A stretch of 64,000 nt of DNA from Flavobacterium hibernum. GTDB lineage: Bacteria > Bacteroidota > Bacteroidia > Flavobacteriales > Flavobacteriaceae. The DNA lies in the NCBI RefSeq assembly GCF_000832125.1, contig NZ_JPRK01000008.1:310001-374000 (forward strand), given 5' to 3'. Positions 43,664 to 53,512 of this stretch are shown here, in pieces; within the stretch, counting starts at the first letter, position 1, and each line of letters starts with the position of its first letter. Position numbers and translations under genes: made by a program. The notes beneath the pieces are model-generated. The model was not told the origin of the DNA and searched no databases. It was given only the letters and a program-made list of their open reading frames with translations.

Positions 43664-44716
43664 ATGAATTTTATCCACAAAATTGATTTAAAAAGGGCCG
43701 CGCTTCATTGTTTCTACTGGATTTTCTTTTTGTTCTTTTATATTTCAAATAAATCCGAAAATGAAAATTACTATGACTTTATTTTTATTTATTCATGGAA
43801 AATTTTAGCACAAGCATGTGCTGGATATGGCTTGATTTACTGGATTATTCCTCAAACACTAAACAAAAAGAAATATTTGCTTTTCATAATTTCTGCTTTG
43901 GCCTGGCTCTATTTTATTTTCACCCTTTTAATGATTTTAAAATATTATTATCTCGAACCAAAATTCCCGAGTTTCTTTGCTGATTGGCTTGGACACAAAA
44001 TGACTGTACCCGAAAGACTAACTTCTGTTAAACTGATTTTAAGAGAACTTTCTTTTATTACCTATCCGATTATTATTTTAGGTTTTATTAGTTTTAATCG
44101 TAAGCAACAACGTCTTTTAAAACTAGAAGAAGAAAAAAAATCAATGGAATTAAAGGTTTTAAAAAACCAACTTAACCCTCATTTTCTATTTAATACTTTA
44201 AATAATTTATACACTTTAACTTTAAAAAAAGATGATAAAGCACCTGAAGTTATTGCCAAATTATCTGAAATTTTAGATTTTGTTTTATACCGTTGCAATG
44301 AAGATTATGTTTCTATTGAAAAAGAAATTACACTTATTGAAAATTATATTGCTTTAGAAAAACTTCGTTACAACGAAAACAGATTAGATATTTCGTTTAC
44401 CAAAAACATTCACGAAAGCAACAAAATTTCGCCTTTAATTATATTAACTTTTATAGAAAATGCCTTTAAACATGGAGTGGTTAACGAAACTGAAAAAGCA
44501 GTAATTCTGCTAAATTTAGATAGTAAAAAAGGTGAAATTAATTTTAGCATTGAAAATACAAAACCTCAAAATGAGTTAACCAGAATTTCAGACAAATCTA
44601 AAATTGGCTTAGAAAATGTTCAAAAGCAATTGGATTTATTATATCCTAAAAAGCATCAATTACAAATTGAAGAAACGCAAACAAATTTTAAAGTCAAACT
44701 TTGTCTTTATCTTTAG
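43664..44716 (+). CDS. Sensor histidine kinase, LytS/YehU type
   Basis: 350 residues from the start MNFIHKIDLKRA; an in-frame TTG at 43643 is the alternative. Four membrane helices occupy about residues 12-150. The His_kinase (PF06580) region follows, with the phospho-acceptor His in NQLNPHFLFNTLNNL (about residue 173) and the C-terminal ATP-binding part IENAFKHGV (N box) and SKIGLENVQKQLDLLYP. Such kinases pair with LytTR regulators. The next gene, 29 bp downstream, is exactly that partner. The signal sensed is unknown. Confidence 0.93.
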   Translation: MNFIHKIDLKRAALHCFYWIFFLFFYISNKSENENYYDFIFIYSWKILAQACAGYGLIYWIIPQTLNKKKYLLFIISALAWLYFIFTLLMILKYYYLEPKFPSFFADWLGHKMTVPERLTSVKLILRELSFITYPIIILGFISFNRKQQRLLKLEEEKKSMELKVLKNQLNPHFLFNTLNNLYTLTLKKDDKAPEVIAKLSEILDFVLYRCNEDYVSIEKEITLIENYIALEKLRYNENRLDISFTKNIHESNKISPLIILTFIENAFKHGVVNETEKAVILLNLDSKKGEINFSIENTKPQNELTRISDKSKIGLENVQKQLDLLYPKKHQLQIEETQTNFKVKLCLYL

Positions 44717-44745
44717 ATTTTCAAAAATATAAATACTTTTTCTGA

Positions 44746-45450
44746 ATGAAATATAAATGCATTATTGTTGACGATGAACCTCTAGCGAGAGAACTAATTA
44801 CTTCTCATTTAGTAAATTTTGAAAATTTCGAGTTAGTGGAATCTTTTGAAAATGCCTTAAAAGCATATACTTTTTTGGAGACAAATACTGTCGATTTGAT
44901 TTTTTTAGATATCGAAATGCCTTTATTAAAAGGAAATGACTTTGTGAAGAAATTGAAAAATGCGCCAAAAGTAATTTTTACAACTGCACATAGAGAATAT
45001 GCAATAGAAGGTTATGAACTCAACGTGATTGATTACCTTTTAAAACCAATTACTTTTGATCGGTTTTTTGTTTCGATAGAAAAATTCAAACAATTACAAA
45101 CTCCACAAAAGGAAATAAAAACAATAAATGACAATCATGTTTTTGTAACCAGCGGAAGTAAAAACATAAAAATTGTTTTTGATGAAATTTTATATATCGA
45201 AAGTCTTAAGGATTATATTACGATTCATCTCGAAAGCGGAAAATCGCATCATATCAAACAAAACATTTCTGTTTTTGAAAAAGTATTAGATTACAACTTT
45301 GTTCGAATTCATCGTTCCTACATCATTCAAACCAAAAAGCTAACTGCTTATTCTAAAAATGAAGTTGAAATAAATTTTGTCGAAATTCCAATCGGAAATA
45401 GCTATAAAGAAAACTGGTTGAATCATTTAGAAAATAACATTCTACAATAA
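44746..45450 (+). CDS. LytTR-type response regulator
   Basis: 234 residues. The receiver domain (about 1-115) has the acidic pair D9-D10 (IIVDDEP), the phospho-acceptor D55 (LIFLDIEMP) and the Lys in DYLLKPITF. The LytTR DNA-binding domain is at about 135-232 (DEILYIESLKDYITIHLESG, then FVRIHRSYIIQ). It forms a two-component pair with the upstream kinase. Targets cannot be read from the sequence. A terminator follows at once. Confidence 0.95.
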   Translation: MKYKCIIVDDEPLARELITSHLVNFENFELVESFENALKAYTFLETNTVDLIFLDIEMPLLKGNDFVKKLKNAPKVIFTTAHREYAIEGYELNVIDYLLKPITFDRFFVSIEKFKQLQTPQKEIKTINDNHVFVTSGSKNIKIVFDEILYIESLKDYITIHLESGKSHHIKQNISVFEKVLDYNFVRIHRSYIIQTKKLTAYSKNEVEINFVEIPIGNSYKENWLNHLENNILQ

Positions 45451-45488
45451 AAAAATCCGAATCTTAACGACTCGGATTTTGTATTTTT
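45451..45488 (+). terminator. Terminator of the two-component operon
   Basis: Stem AAAATCCGAATC and its near complement (one mismatch), followed by T-rich DNA, starting one base after the stop codon. Confidence 0.8.
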
Positions 45489-45537
45489 ATCAAAAATATT
45501 CAACTTGAAAGCTAAAACTTTGAAACTATAAAACTTT

Positions 45538-46167
45538 TTACGCCTGAAATTTCAACGGCAAATGCACTACTTTTTTAGTTTCAAAAAATTCATCCTCAAA
45601 AATCTCGGCTAAATCATATAAAGTTGCTTTTGGAAAATCTTTCAATTCTTCTGCTAAATCACCACCTTTTAGATATAGAATTCCATTTTTTAAAGTATGC
45701 TTGTGTTGTTTTTTGATTTTGCCTTTTATCCAAGAAACAAAATCTGGCATATTGGTTACAGCACGACTTACAATAAAATCAAAATCACCCTTTACCAATT
45801 CAGCACGCTTTTGTTCTGCTTTAACATTTTTTAATTCTAATGCATCAATAACACCCTGAACCACTTTTATTTTTTTTGCAATTACATCAATCAAATAGAA
45901 ACGTGTTTCAGGAAAAAGAATCGCCAATGGAATTCCAGGAAATCCGCCACCCGTTCCAACATCCAAAACAGTTGCCCCTGGCTCAAATTTCATGATTTTT
46001 GCAATTCCTAGTGAATGCAAAATGTGTTTTGTGTATAATGCATCAATATCTTTTCTTGAAATAACATTGATTTTTTCATTCCAATCGTGGTATAAAAAGT
46101 CTAATTTTTGAAATTGTTCGATTTGAAGATCGGTCAAATCAGGAAAATATTTCAATATCTCATCCAT
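45538..46167 (-). CDS. rsmG: 16S rRNA m7G527 methyltransferase RsmG
   Basis: 209 residues. Methylates N7 of G527 in 16S rRNA with SAM. The SAM motif LDVGTGGGFPGIPLAILFPE is at residues 68-87, and the family residues RAELVKGDFDFIVSRAVTNM follow. Length is normal. In many bacteria rsmG lies near the origin with parA and parB; here it stands alone. A TACTTTTG box is placed upstream on its strand, and the desaturase gene is divergent. Confidence 0.95.
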   Translation of the reverse strand: MDEILKYFPDLTDLQIEQFQKLDFLYHDWNEKINVISRKDIDALYTKHILHSLGIAKIMKFEPGATVLDVGTGGGFPGIPLAILFPETRFYLIDVIAKKIKVVQGVIDALELKNVKAEQKRAELVKGDFDFIVSRAVTNMPDFVSWIKGKIKKQHKHTLKNGILYLKGGDLAEELKDFPKATLYDLAEIFEDEFFETKKVVHLPLKFQA

Positions 46168-46183
46168 TGCTCTAAATTTTTAA

Positions 46184-46191
46184 CAAAAGTA
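46184..46191 (-). promoter_or_regulatory. -7 box TACTTTTG of rsmG
   Basis: Perfect TAnnTTTG element on the minus strand, 16 bases before the start codon at 46167. Confidence 0.6.
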
Positions 46192-46247
46192 CTACTTTAC
46201 GATTGAAATATTTAACTCAATTTTGCAAATTGAAAATTTATAATAAT

Positions 46248-46255
46248 TACCTTTG
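46248..46255 (+). promoter_or_regulatory. -7 box TACCTTTG of the desaturase gene
   Basis: Perfect TAnnTTTG element 19 bases before the ATG at 46275, with a TTTG -33-like element at 46222-46225. Confidence 0.65.
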
Positions 46256-46274
46256 AAAACTATTTAAATTAATT

Positions 46275-47369
46275 ATGAATAAGACTGCGCCTACATTTGC
46301 TAAGCAAGACAATCTGAAGTTCTTCAGAACACTTAACTCTCGAGTAAACAATTACTTTAAGGAGAACAACATTCAGAAAACAGGAAACTGGAAGCTGCAC
46401 TTAAAAGCCGTTATTCTTTTTGCTGTTTTTCTAACACCTTACTTTTTGATATTAACTCTCAACATGCCATTTTGGGCACAATTGTTACTTAATATTTTAA
46501 TGGGAGTTGGAATGGCCGGAATTGGAATGAATGTGATGCATGACGGAAATCACGGATCTTACTCTTCTAAATCATGGATAAACAAAATCATGGGCGGAAG
46601 TATTTACATTCTAGCCGGAAATGTACACAACTGGCAAGTTCAACATAACGTTTTACACCATACTTATACAAATATTCACGGTCATGATGAAGATCTTGAT
46701 GCGGGAAGAATTATTCGTTTTACACAAAATGCAGAGTGGCATCGTTTTCATAAATTTCAACATTATTATTCTTTTTTCTTATATGGACTTTTGACTTTTA
46801 ATTGGGCTTTAACAACCGATTTCAAGCAAATGAAAAACTATCTTAAAAGAAAATTATCATATGGAGCACCACAAAGTCCTACTAAATTATGGACCGTTTT
46901 AGTGATCACAAAAATCATCTACGTCTTAATTTGGATAGCTTTACCAATGCTTTTAGGCGTAACATGGTGGAAAGTTGTAATAGGATTTTTTGTAATGCAT
47001 TACACAGCTGGATTAATTTTGAGTATCGTTTTTCAATTGGCACACGTTGTTGAAGAAACGTCGAATCCTATTCCAAATGAAGATGGTGAAATCGAAAACA
47101 CTTGGGCAATACACCAATTATACACCACAGCTAATTTTGCTCCAAAAAACAAAGTTATTAACTGGTTTACAGGAGGATTAAATCATCAAATTGAACACCA
47201 CATTTTTCCAAACATAAGTCATATTCACTACGGAAAGATTGCCGAAATTGTAAAACAAACTGCAATCGAATGCAACTTACCATATCATGAATTTAGAACT
47301 ATGAGAGGAGCTGTTATTGCACATTACAAGCACCTAAAAGATCTTGGAATAAAACCTGAATTAGCGTAA
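46275..47369 (+). CDS. Membrane fatty acid (acyl-CoA-type) desaturase
   Basis: 364 residues. Di-iron desaturase with three histidine boxes: H89-DGN-H93, H124-NVL-HH and HQIEHH at 304-309. The Gln-for-His in the last box is the mark of front-end (delta-6/delta-5-like) desaturases, here without a fused cytochrome b5. Membrane helices are at about 45-90 and 205-260. It introduces a double bond into membrane fatty acids; which position cannot be decided. It stands alone, divergent from rsmG. A hairpin lies between it and the aminotransferase gene. Confidence 0.92.
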   Translation: MNKTAPTFAKQDNLKFFRTLNSRVNNYFKENNIQKTGNWKLHLKAVILFAVFLTPYFLILTLNMPFWAQLLLNILMGVGMAGIGMNVMHDGNHGSYSSKSWINKIMGGSIYILAGNVHNWQVQHNVLHHTYTNIHGHDEDLDAGRIIRFTQNAEWHRFHKFQHYYSFFLYGLLTFNWALTTDFKQMKNYLKRKLSYGAPQSPTKLWTVLVITKIIYVLIWIALPMLLGVTWWKVVIGFFVMHYTAGLILSIVFQLAHVVEETSNPIPNEDGEIENTWAIHQLYTTANFAPKNKVINWFTGGLNHQIEHHIFPNISHIHYGKIAEIVKQTAIECNLPYHEFRTMRGAVIAHYKHLKDLGIKPELA

Positions 47370-47394
47370 AAAAAATCTATTAATAATTAACCTT

Positions 47395-47419
47395 CCTTAA
47401 TTAAAGTTGAAATTAAGGA
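47395..47419 (+). other. Hairpin just upstream of the aminotransferase start
   Basis: TCCTTAATT and AATTAAGGA with a seven-base loop (47395-47403 with 47411-47419), ending 17 bases before the ATG at 47437. It could be a weak terminator, an operator or a leader structure. Confidence 0.45.
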
Positions 47420-47436
47420 CATTCAAAAATTTCATA

Positions 47437-48627
47437 ATGAATCATATTCTTTCAGACAGAATCAACAATTTAGCGACATCACAAACTTTAGCAATGGCTG
47501 CTTTAGCTCGCGAATTAAAAGCACAAGGAAAAGACATTATCAGTTTAAGTTTAGGCGAGCCCGATTTTAATACTCCTGACTTCATCAAGGAAGCTGTTAA
47601 AAAAGCAGTAGATGAAAATTACAGCACTTACTCTCCAGTTGAAGGTTATTTAGAATTGAGAGAAGCTATTTGCAGAAAATTTAAAAGAGACAATAATTTA
47701 GAATACAAACCATCACAAATTGTAGTTTCTACCGGAGCAAAACAATCTTTGTACAACATTGCGCAAGTAATGTTAAATGATGGTGATGAAGTAATTTTAC
47801 CAGCGCCTTACTGGGTTTCATATTTCGAAATTGTAAAGCTTTCTGGAGGAGTTCCTGTAGAAGTTCCAACATCTGTAGATACAGATTTTAAAATTACACC
47901 AGAACAATTAGAAGCTGCAATTACACCAAAAACAAAAATGATGTGGTTCTCTTCTCCTTGTAATCCATCTGGATCTGTTTACAGCAGAGAAGAGTTAACA
48001 GCTCTTGCAAAAGTTTTAGAAAAACACCCAAATATATACGTTGTTGCCGACGAAATTTACGAGCACATTAACTTCTCTGGAACTTTTTGCAGTATTGCAT
48101 CAATCCCGGGAATGTTAGAAAAAACAATTACTGTAAACGGAGTTGCAAAAGCATTTGCTATGACTGGATACAGAATTGGTTATATTGGAGCTCCTGAATT
48201 TATTGCAAAAGCTTGTACAAAAATTCAAGGACAAGTAACTTCTGGTGCAAATTCTGTAGCGCAACGTGCTACAATTACTGCCGTAGATGCTGATCCAAGT
48301 GTATTGAACCACATGGTTCAGGCTTTCCATAGCCGTAGAGATTTAGTAGTGGGATTATTAAAAGAAATTCCTGGTGTAAAAATCAACGTTCCAGAAGGAG
48401 CTTTTTATGTGTTCCCAGACGTTTCTTCTTTCTTTGGAAAGACATTAAAAGGAACAGAAATTAAAGATGCAAATGACTTGTCAATGTATCTTTTAGGCGA
48501 AGCAAACGTTGCAACAGTAACAGGAGATGCTTTTGGAAATCCAAATTGTATTCGTTTCTCTTACGCAACAAGCGACGATATCTTAAAAGAAGCTTTACGC
48601 AGAATCAAAGAAGCTTTGACTGCATAA
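47437..48627 (+). CDS. Aspartate-type PLP-dependent aminotransferase (class I)
   Basis: 396 residues from MNHILSDRINNLATSQ; a TTG ten codons upstream is less likely because it precedes the AspC-like start pattern. The PLP-binding lysine is K238 in VNGVAKAFAMTGYRIGYIG. SLSLGEPDFNTPDF, SSPCNPSG (the AspC NP-SG loop) and YVVADEIYEH are also present. It transfers the amino group between aspartate or similar amino acids and 2-oxoglutarate in the cytoplasm. Substrate preference (aspartate or prephenate) cannot be settled here. Confidence 0.93.
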   Translation: MNHILSDRINNLATSQTLAMAALARELKAQGKDIISLSLGEPDFNTPDFIKEAVKKAVDENYSTYSPVEGYLELREAICRKFKRDNNLEYKPSQIVVSTGAKQSLYNIAQVMLNDGDEVILPAPYWVSYFEIVKLSGGVPVEVPTSVDTDFKITPEQLEAAITPKTKMMWFSSPCNPSGSVYSREELTALAKVLEKHPNIYVVADEIYEHINFSGTFCSIASIPGMLEKTITVNGVAKAFAMTGYRIGYIGAPEFIAKACTKIQGQVTSGANSVAQRATITAVDADPSVLNHMVQAFHSRRDLVVGLLKEIPGVKINVPEGAFYVFPDVSSFFGKTLKGTEIKDANDLSMYLLGEANVATVTGDAFGNPNCIRFSYATSDDILKEALRRIKEALTA

Positions 48628-48646
48628 CAATATCAATCTTTTTACT

Positions 48647-48701
48647 AAAACGGCTTAAGGTTCAAAGTTTCATCACTTTATACTTTAAGCTGTTTTTTTT
48701 T
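48647..48701 (+). terminator. Terminator of the aminotransferase gene
   Basis: Stem AAAACGGCTTAA paired with TTAAGCTGTTTT (one G-T pair), followed by a T run. Confidence 0.75.
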
Positions 48702-48746
48702 ATATTTATAAAAAGACTAAAATTAAATCGTAATAATCATCTATAC

Positions 48747-49526
48747 ATGAAACAATTAATCTTTATAATCATAATCTTTTCAAATATTAGCTTTTACTCT
48801 CAAAGCACATTAACCTCATTAAATTTTGGAAAAAACGGTGATTTCCATTCCGATAAATTAGTTTCTGAAACCATAACAAATACCACTTTTTATAATTCAA
48901 GTGGTACTATAGAATATAAAAAAAACATAACATCTTACAATGCTCAAAATAATGTTCTTGCCGAACTGAGATATGATGAAAACAACAACTTAAAACAACG
49001 ATTAACAAGAGCATATGACAGTACAGGAATTCGTTGTAATGGACGAAAACTTGAAAACTGGCACCCGTACATGGGACATACAATCGAAATTGCTTCATAC
49101 AATTACGACCCAAAAGGTTACTTAATAAATGTTACAGACAAAGATCAAAACGGTAAAATTTTTCGAACAACAGATTTTAGCAATAATGAAAAAGGAGATC
49201 CAATCGAATTAGTAAACTATATGGGAAACGAAATTGTCGGAAAAGAAATAAACGAATATAATTACGAAAAAAATGAAGTAATAACCAAATACTTCAACAA
49301 GTATGAAAAACTTACAAGTTCACAGACAAGCAGTATAGATTCGTCAAAAAGCAATCCTGAAGATATTATTAATGAATATGGTGATATAATCAAATCTGCA
49401 AAATATGAAATGGAAATTAAATACGATAAATTCGGCAACTGGATTAAAAAAAAATATTCAACTATCACAAACGGAAATGTTTTTAAAAAATCCGAGACAA
49501 CTAGGATTATTAAATATCTAAAATAA
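48747..49526 (+). CDS. Secreted YD-repeat-like protein of unknown function
   Basis: 259 residues from MKQLIFIIIIFSNISFYSQ, a signal peptide of about 20 residues. The mature chain has repeats like those of RHS/YD and toxin-antitoxin-associated surface proteins: LRYDENNNLKQRLTRAYDST, NYDPKGYLINVTDKDQNGKI and KYDKFGNWIKKKYSTI. It has no toxin or processing domain and is far too short for an RHS protein, so it is a small stand-alone repeat protein. Upstream codons back to 48546 overlap the aminotransferase gene and are not used. Confidence 0.72.
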   Translation: MKQLIFIIIIFSNISFYSQSTLTSLNFGKNGDFHSDKLVSETITNTTFYNSSGTIEYKKNITSYNAQNNVLAELRYDENNNLKQRLTRAYDSTGIRCNGRKLENWHPYMGHTIEIASYNYDPKGYLINVTDKDQNGKIFRTTDFSNNEKGDPIELVNYMGNEIVGKEINEYNYEKNEVITKYFNKYEKLTSSQTSSIDSSKSNPEDIINEYGDIIKSAKYEMEIKYDKFGNWIKKKYSTITNGNVFKKSETTRIIKYLK

Positions 49527-49665
49527 TCTAAAACCTTAACTATCATCATTCCATATTACCCAACTATTTCAAAAAAAGTCACTTTAGCATTAGCAAACTC
49601 GGAATATTTATAAGAACTTTGCAAACTTTTTTCCGTGAATACCACAGAAGGTTAAAGTCTTAAAA

Positions 49666-51537
49666 ATGAAGAAGATCGAAATATTAGCTCCGGCTAAGGA
49701 TTTAATTGGAGGAATGGCAGCCATAAATAGTGGTGCCGATGCAGTCTATATTGGTGCGCCACAATTTGGAGCACGTTCTAACGCCAACAACTCTATCGAA
49801 GATGTTGCCGCTTTGGTACAATATGCACACTTATTTAATGCTCAGGTTTTTGTTGTTATGAACACCATTTTGTACGACAACGAATTAGAAACCTGCCGTT
49901 CGATGATCTGGGAATTATACGACATTGGTGTCGATGCCCTGATTATTCAGGATATGGCGATTATGGAAATGGACTTACCTCCTATCGTACTTCATGCCAG
50001 CACACAAGCCAATAACCGTGATGCCGATAAAATCAAATTCCTTAAAGATGCCGGAATCAAACGTGTGGTTTTAGCCCGCGAATTAAACTTGCATCAGATT
50101 AAAACAATTTACGACGAAGCTGATGTTGAATTGGAATTTTTCGTAACTGGTGCATTATGCGTATCCTTTAGCGGAAACTGCTATATGAGTGTTGCAAACG
50201 GAGAACGCAGCGCTAACCGTGGTTCTTGCGCTCAAAACTGTCGTTTACCTTATAACTTAATCGACGGACACGGAGAAACTTTAATCAAAAACAGTCACTT
50301 ACTTTCTATTAAAGATTTAGATATTTCTGAGCAAATACCGAATTTGATCGAAGCAGGAATTGTTTCTTTTAAAATTGAAGGACGTTTGAAAGATGTAGTT
50401 TATGTAAAAAACAACGTATCATACTTACGTCAAAAATTAGACAGCTTTTTAGAAGGAGAAGGAAGCGGTAAATATAAAAAAGCATCTTCTGGAACTTGCA
50501 CTTATACTTTTGACTCTTCTTTAAACAGAACTTTCAATCGTGGTTATACGGATTATTTTGTAAACGAAAGACACAGCTCTATTGGTTCTTGGGAAAGCCC
50601 AAAATCAAAAGGACAGTATATTGGTAAATTAATCAGAACTGTTGGAAACGCTTACGAAATCGAAAACGGCGAATTATTAAACAACGGCGACGGACTTTGT
50701 TTCATCAACGAAAATAATGAAGCAGACGGAATCTACGTAAACAAAGCCGAAAACGGTAAAATTTATCCAAACGTTCTAAAAGAGGTAAAAGACGGAACTT
50801 TCATTTACAGAAATAACGACGCCGCTTTTATCAAAATTGTAGAAAGAGAAGATAGCGCTGTTCGTAAACTAAGCACTACTTTATTACTGACAGAAACTGA
50901 AACAGGTTTTGAGTTAATTGCAACCGATGAAGACGGAAATGTAAGCATTGTAAATTTAGAACACTCTAAAGAACAAACTAAAACTGGAGAATCAATCGAA
51001 GAAAACATCAAAACACAATTGGCAAAAACAGGTTTCACACCTTATACTGCTAATGAAATAAACATTATGTTTTCTCAAAACTGGTTCCTTCCTATTTCAA
51101 AAATCAACGAAATGAGAAGAACAGTTTACGATCAATTGACTCAAATTCGTTTGGCAAACTACAAACGCGAAGAGCACCAATTAGTAAAAACGTCACACCC
51201 ATATCCTGAAACTAAACTTGATTTCATGTACAATGTTTCAAACAAAACGGCTCGTAAATTTTACGAACGTCATGGTGTAACCGAAATAGAAAAAGCATTC
51301 GAATTACAATGGGATCCAGGAAAATCTCGCGTAATGACAACTAAATATTGTATCAAATACGAATTAAAAAAATGTCCAATACACCAAAAAGACATAGTTG
51401 GTGTTAAGGTAAAAGAACCATTAGTTTTAAAGCAAGGAGAACTTGAATACAAATTAAAATTCAACTGCAAGCCCTGCGAAATGGAAATCTGGGAAAAAGA
51501 TGCAGAATTCGAGATTGAAGAAGATCATTTTCATTAA
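49666..51537 (+). CDS. Peptidase U32 family protein (RNA-hydroxylation type)
   Basis: 623 residues. The N-terminal U32 barrel begins KIEILAPAKDLIGGMAAINSG. The U32 signature is ELEFFVTGALCVSFSGNCYMS (spread over about residues 155-175), followed by SANRGSCAQNCRLPY, whose cysteines bind iron-sulfur in family members. A long C-terminal extension ends with a small Cys-rich part (KKCPIHQKD, FNCKPCEME). Relatives such as RlhA and TrhP hydroxylate rRNA or tRNA bases instead of cutting proteins. The length and double Cys cluster favour that role, which is inferred from family. Confidence 0.87.
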   Translation: MKKIEILAPAKDLIGGMAAINSGADAVYIGAPQFGARSNANNSIEDVAALVQYAHLFNAQVFVVMNTILYDNELETCRSMIWELYDIGVDALIIQDMAIMEMDLPPIVLHASTQANNRDADKIKFLKDAGIKRVVLARELNLHQIKTIYDEADVELEFFVTGALCVSFSGNCYMSVANGERSANRGSCAQNCRLPYNLIDGHGETLIKNSHLLSIKDLDISEQIPNLIEAGIVSFKIEGRLKDVVYVKNNVSYLRQKLDSFLEGEGSGKYKKASSGTCTYTFDSSLNRTFNRGYTDYFVNERHSSIGSWESPKSKGQYIGKLIRTVGNAYEIENGELLNNGDGLCFINENNEADGIYVNKAENGKIYPNVLKEVKDGTFIYRNNDAAFIKIVEREDSAVRKLSTTLLLTETETGFELIATDEDGNVSIVNLEHSKEQTKTGESIEENIKTQLAKTGFTPYTANEINIMFSQNWFLPISKINEMRRTVYDQLTQIRLANYKREEHQLVKTSHPYPETKLDFMYNVSNKTARKFYERHGVTEIEKAFELQWDPGKSRVMTTKYCIKYELKKCPIHQKDIVGVKVKEPLVLKQGELEYKLKFNCKPCEMEIWEKDAEFEIEEDHFH

Positions 51538-51542
51538 AACAC

Positions 51543-51574
51543 AAACCGATACTTTTAAAGTGTCGGTTTTTTTA
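51543..51574 (+). terminator. Terminator of the U32 gene
   Basis: Stem AAACCGA-ACTTT paired with AGTGTCGGTTT (one mismatch), then seven T. Confidence 0.85.
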
Positions 51575-51578
51575 TTTT

Positions 51579-51670
51579 GGGCGTGTCCCTCCGGGTCGGG
51601 CTATCCGCTACAAGTCCTCGCACTTCCTTCGTCAGGCTGTGGGCTTTCCACTTCTATCCCTCCCTCACGC
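51579..51670. repeat. GC-rich intergenic block, likely dispersed repeat
   Basis: The block begins GGCGTGTCCCTCCGGGTC and ends CTATCCCTCCCTCACGC; its ends carry GCGTG and CACGC. It is much richer in G and C than its surroundings. Similar blocks occur in other Bacteroidota genomes as far as I recall; only one copy is visible here. Confidence 0.5.
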
Positions 51671-51727
51671 AAATCGTAAAACGAGAACCTTTGTATCACT
51701 AATTTCATTTCATAATTCTCCACAATC

Positions 51728-51829
51728 TTGTCATTTCGACGAAGGAGAAATCTCCGCAAGAAGCTCCGCTCCAATATGCCAATCTTTGTAGAGTTTCTCG
51801 TGGAGATTTCTCCTTCGTCGAAATGACAA
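51728..51829. repeat. 28-bp perfect dyad, GTCATTTCGACG family, copy A
   Basis: Arms 51728-51755 and 51802-51829 are exact complements. Each arm also folds on itself (ATTTC with GAAAT around CGACGAAGGA). The loop holds CCAATCTTTGT (51779-51789) and AGTTTCT, as in copies B (59436) and C (59576), whose arms differ by matched changes. Confidence 0.9.
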
Positions 51830-52031
51830 ACTGTTTGGTTACTTTATCTAAATGGCAAGTTAATTATTAAATTAAATCTGCTGAATCTCCAAAATCTGCG
51901 TGAGGAATTCTTTTCGCACTATTTTATCTTAAAAATAAAAACTTTGCGTTCTTCGCGTAATTCTTTGCGACCTTTGCGGTTAAAAACATTTTTCGTTACT
52001 TTTACTACTCCATTATTTACAACACTCCAAA

Positions 52032-53192
52032 ATGAAAATACTACTCCTCGGTTCAGGCGAATTAGGCAAAGAATTTGTCATCGCTGCACAACGAATCGGA
52101 CAAACCATAATTGCAGTTGATAGTTACGAAAACGCACCGGCCATGCAAGTAGCACACGGTTTTGAAGTCATCAACATGCTCGACGGCGAAGCTTTAGATA
52201 GAATTGTAGCCAAACACCAACCAGATTTTATAGTTCCTGAAATAGAAGCCATTCGTACTGAACGTTTTTACGATTACGAAAAACAAGGCATCACCGTTGT
52301 TCCTTCTGCAAAAGCGGCAAATTTTACCATGAACCGTAAAGCAATTCGTGATTTAGCTTCAAAAGAATTAGGTTTAAAAACAGCCAAATATCAATATGCA
52401 ACTTCAGCTGAAGAACTGCAAAAAGCTGTTCAGAAAGTTGGAATTCCCTGCGTAGTAAAACCCTTAATGTCTTCTTCCGGAAAAGGACAATCGACAATAA
52501 AAACTGAAAGCGATATCGAAAAAGCATGGCAATATGCTGTTGCAGGTTCGCGCGGAGATGTGATTGAAGTTATTGTTGAAGCTTTTGTAGATTTCAATTC
52601 TGAAATTACACTTTTAACGATTACCCAAAACAACAATCCAACTTTGTTTTGCGCTCCAATTGGTCACAGACAAGAACGTGGCGATTATCAGGAAAGCTGG
52701 CAACCGGCTTTGGTTTCAGAAAAAGATTTATACGAAGCTCAGGATATGGCCGAAAAAATAACCGAAGCACTTGGTGGCGCGGGACTTTTTGGTGTTGAGT
52801 TTTTCTTGACCAATGAAGGTGTTTATTTCTCTGAGCTTTCTCCTCGCCCACATGATACCGGAATGGTAACTTTGGCCGGAACTCAAAATTTTAATGAATT
52901 TGAATTGCATTTACGTGCGATTTTAAGTCTTCCAATTTTTGAAATTACCTTAGAAAAAGCTGGTGCAAGTGCCGTAATTTTAGCATCTGAAGATTCTACA
53001 AATCCCACTTATACTGGAGTTGAAAAAGTAGCGGCTTTACCTAAAACTGATTTTAGAATATTTGGCAAACCAACTTCAAGACCGTATCGCCGAATGGGTG
53101 TTGTTTTGAGTCACGATTCATTAGCGACTCCAATCGAAGAAATAATTGAACGCGCTAAAACAACTTCAAAATTAATAACTGTAAATTCTTAA
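52032..53192 (+). CDS. purT: Formate-dependent phosphoribosylglycinamide formyltransferase
   Basis: 386 residues. Makes formyl-GAR from GAR, formate and ATP in purine synthesis. The N-terminal domain starts [20 protein letters not shown] (dinucleotide-like glycine loop). The ATP-grasp domain follows, with [39 protein letters not shown] and a normal C-terminus. Size equals the E. coli enzyme (392). Two bases after its stop codon lies a small secreted-protein gene, which in turn overlaps a Crp-like gene, so the three are probably one operon. Confidence 0.96.
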   Translation: MKILLLGSGELGKEFVIAAQRIGQTIIAVDSYENAPAMQVAHGFEVINMLDGEALDRIVAKHQPDFIVPEIEAIRTERFYDYEKQGITVVPSAKAANFTMNRKAIRDLASKELGLKTAKYQYATSAEELQKAVQKVGIPCVVKPLMSSSGKGQSTIKTESDIEKAWQYAVAGSRGDVIEVIVEAFVDFNSEITLLTITQNNNPTLFCAPIGHRQERGDYQESWQPALVSEKDLYEAQDMAEKITEALGGAGLFGVEFFLTNEGVYFSELSPRPHDTGMVTLAGTQNFNEFELHLRAILSLPIFEITLEKAGASAVILASEDSTNPTYTGVEKVAALPKTDFRIFGKPTSRPYRRMGVVLSHDSLATPIEEIIERAKTTSKLITVNS

Positions 53193-53194
53193 AA

Positions 53195-53512
53195 ATGAAA
53201 AAAATATTATTCTTACTGCTCCTTTTTATGGGAATTGCAACTCAAGCTCAGAATAAAAAAACAACTGAAAAACCTCAAATTGTAGAAACCGCTTGTGGTG
53301 AATGTCAATTTGGAATGAAAGGAAAAAGTTGTGATTTAGCGGTTCGCATTGACGGAAAACCTTATTTTGTTGACGGAACAACAATTGACGAGCATGGAGA
53401 TGCTCATGCCGAAGATGGTTTTTGCAATAAAATACGTAAAGCTTCTGTTACTGGAAAAGTAGAAAATGGCCGTTTTAAAGCTACTTCATTCACCTTACTT
53501 AAAGAAAAATAA
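53195..53512 (+). CDS. Small secreted cysteine-rich protein (DUF6370-like)
   Basis: 105 residues. A signal peptide (about 1-18, ending TQAQ) is followed by a short domain with four cysteines in ETACGECQFGMKGKSCDLAV and DGFCNKIRK, probably metal- or disulfide-stabilised. It looks like the DUF6370 family. The function is unknown. Two bases separate it from purT, and its stop codon overlaps the start of the Crp-like gene (TAATG). Confidence 0.75.
   Translation: MKKILFLLLLFMGIATQAQNKKTTEKPQIVETACGECQFGMKGKSCDLAVRIDGKPYFVDGTTIDEHGDAHAEDGFCNKIRKASVTGKVENGRFKATSFTLLKEK

Larger units (their letters stand above)
51575..52031. other. Long intergenic region packed with repeat families
   Basis: No gene. 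It holds, in order: a GC-rich block 51579-51670 with GCGTG at one end and CACGC at the other; the perfect 28-bp dyad 51728-51829; a single-arm run of ATCTGC words (51874-51904); and a single-arm run of TTTGCG words (51941-51979). Different repeat families are clustered side by side in this gap. Confidence 0.8.

Noticed and set aside
48747..49526. RHS-type polymorphic toxin
   Set aside because: Only 259 residues, no toxin domain, no processing motif and no immunity gene next to it.
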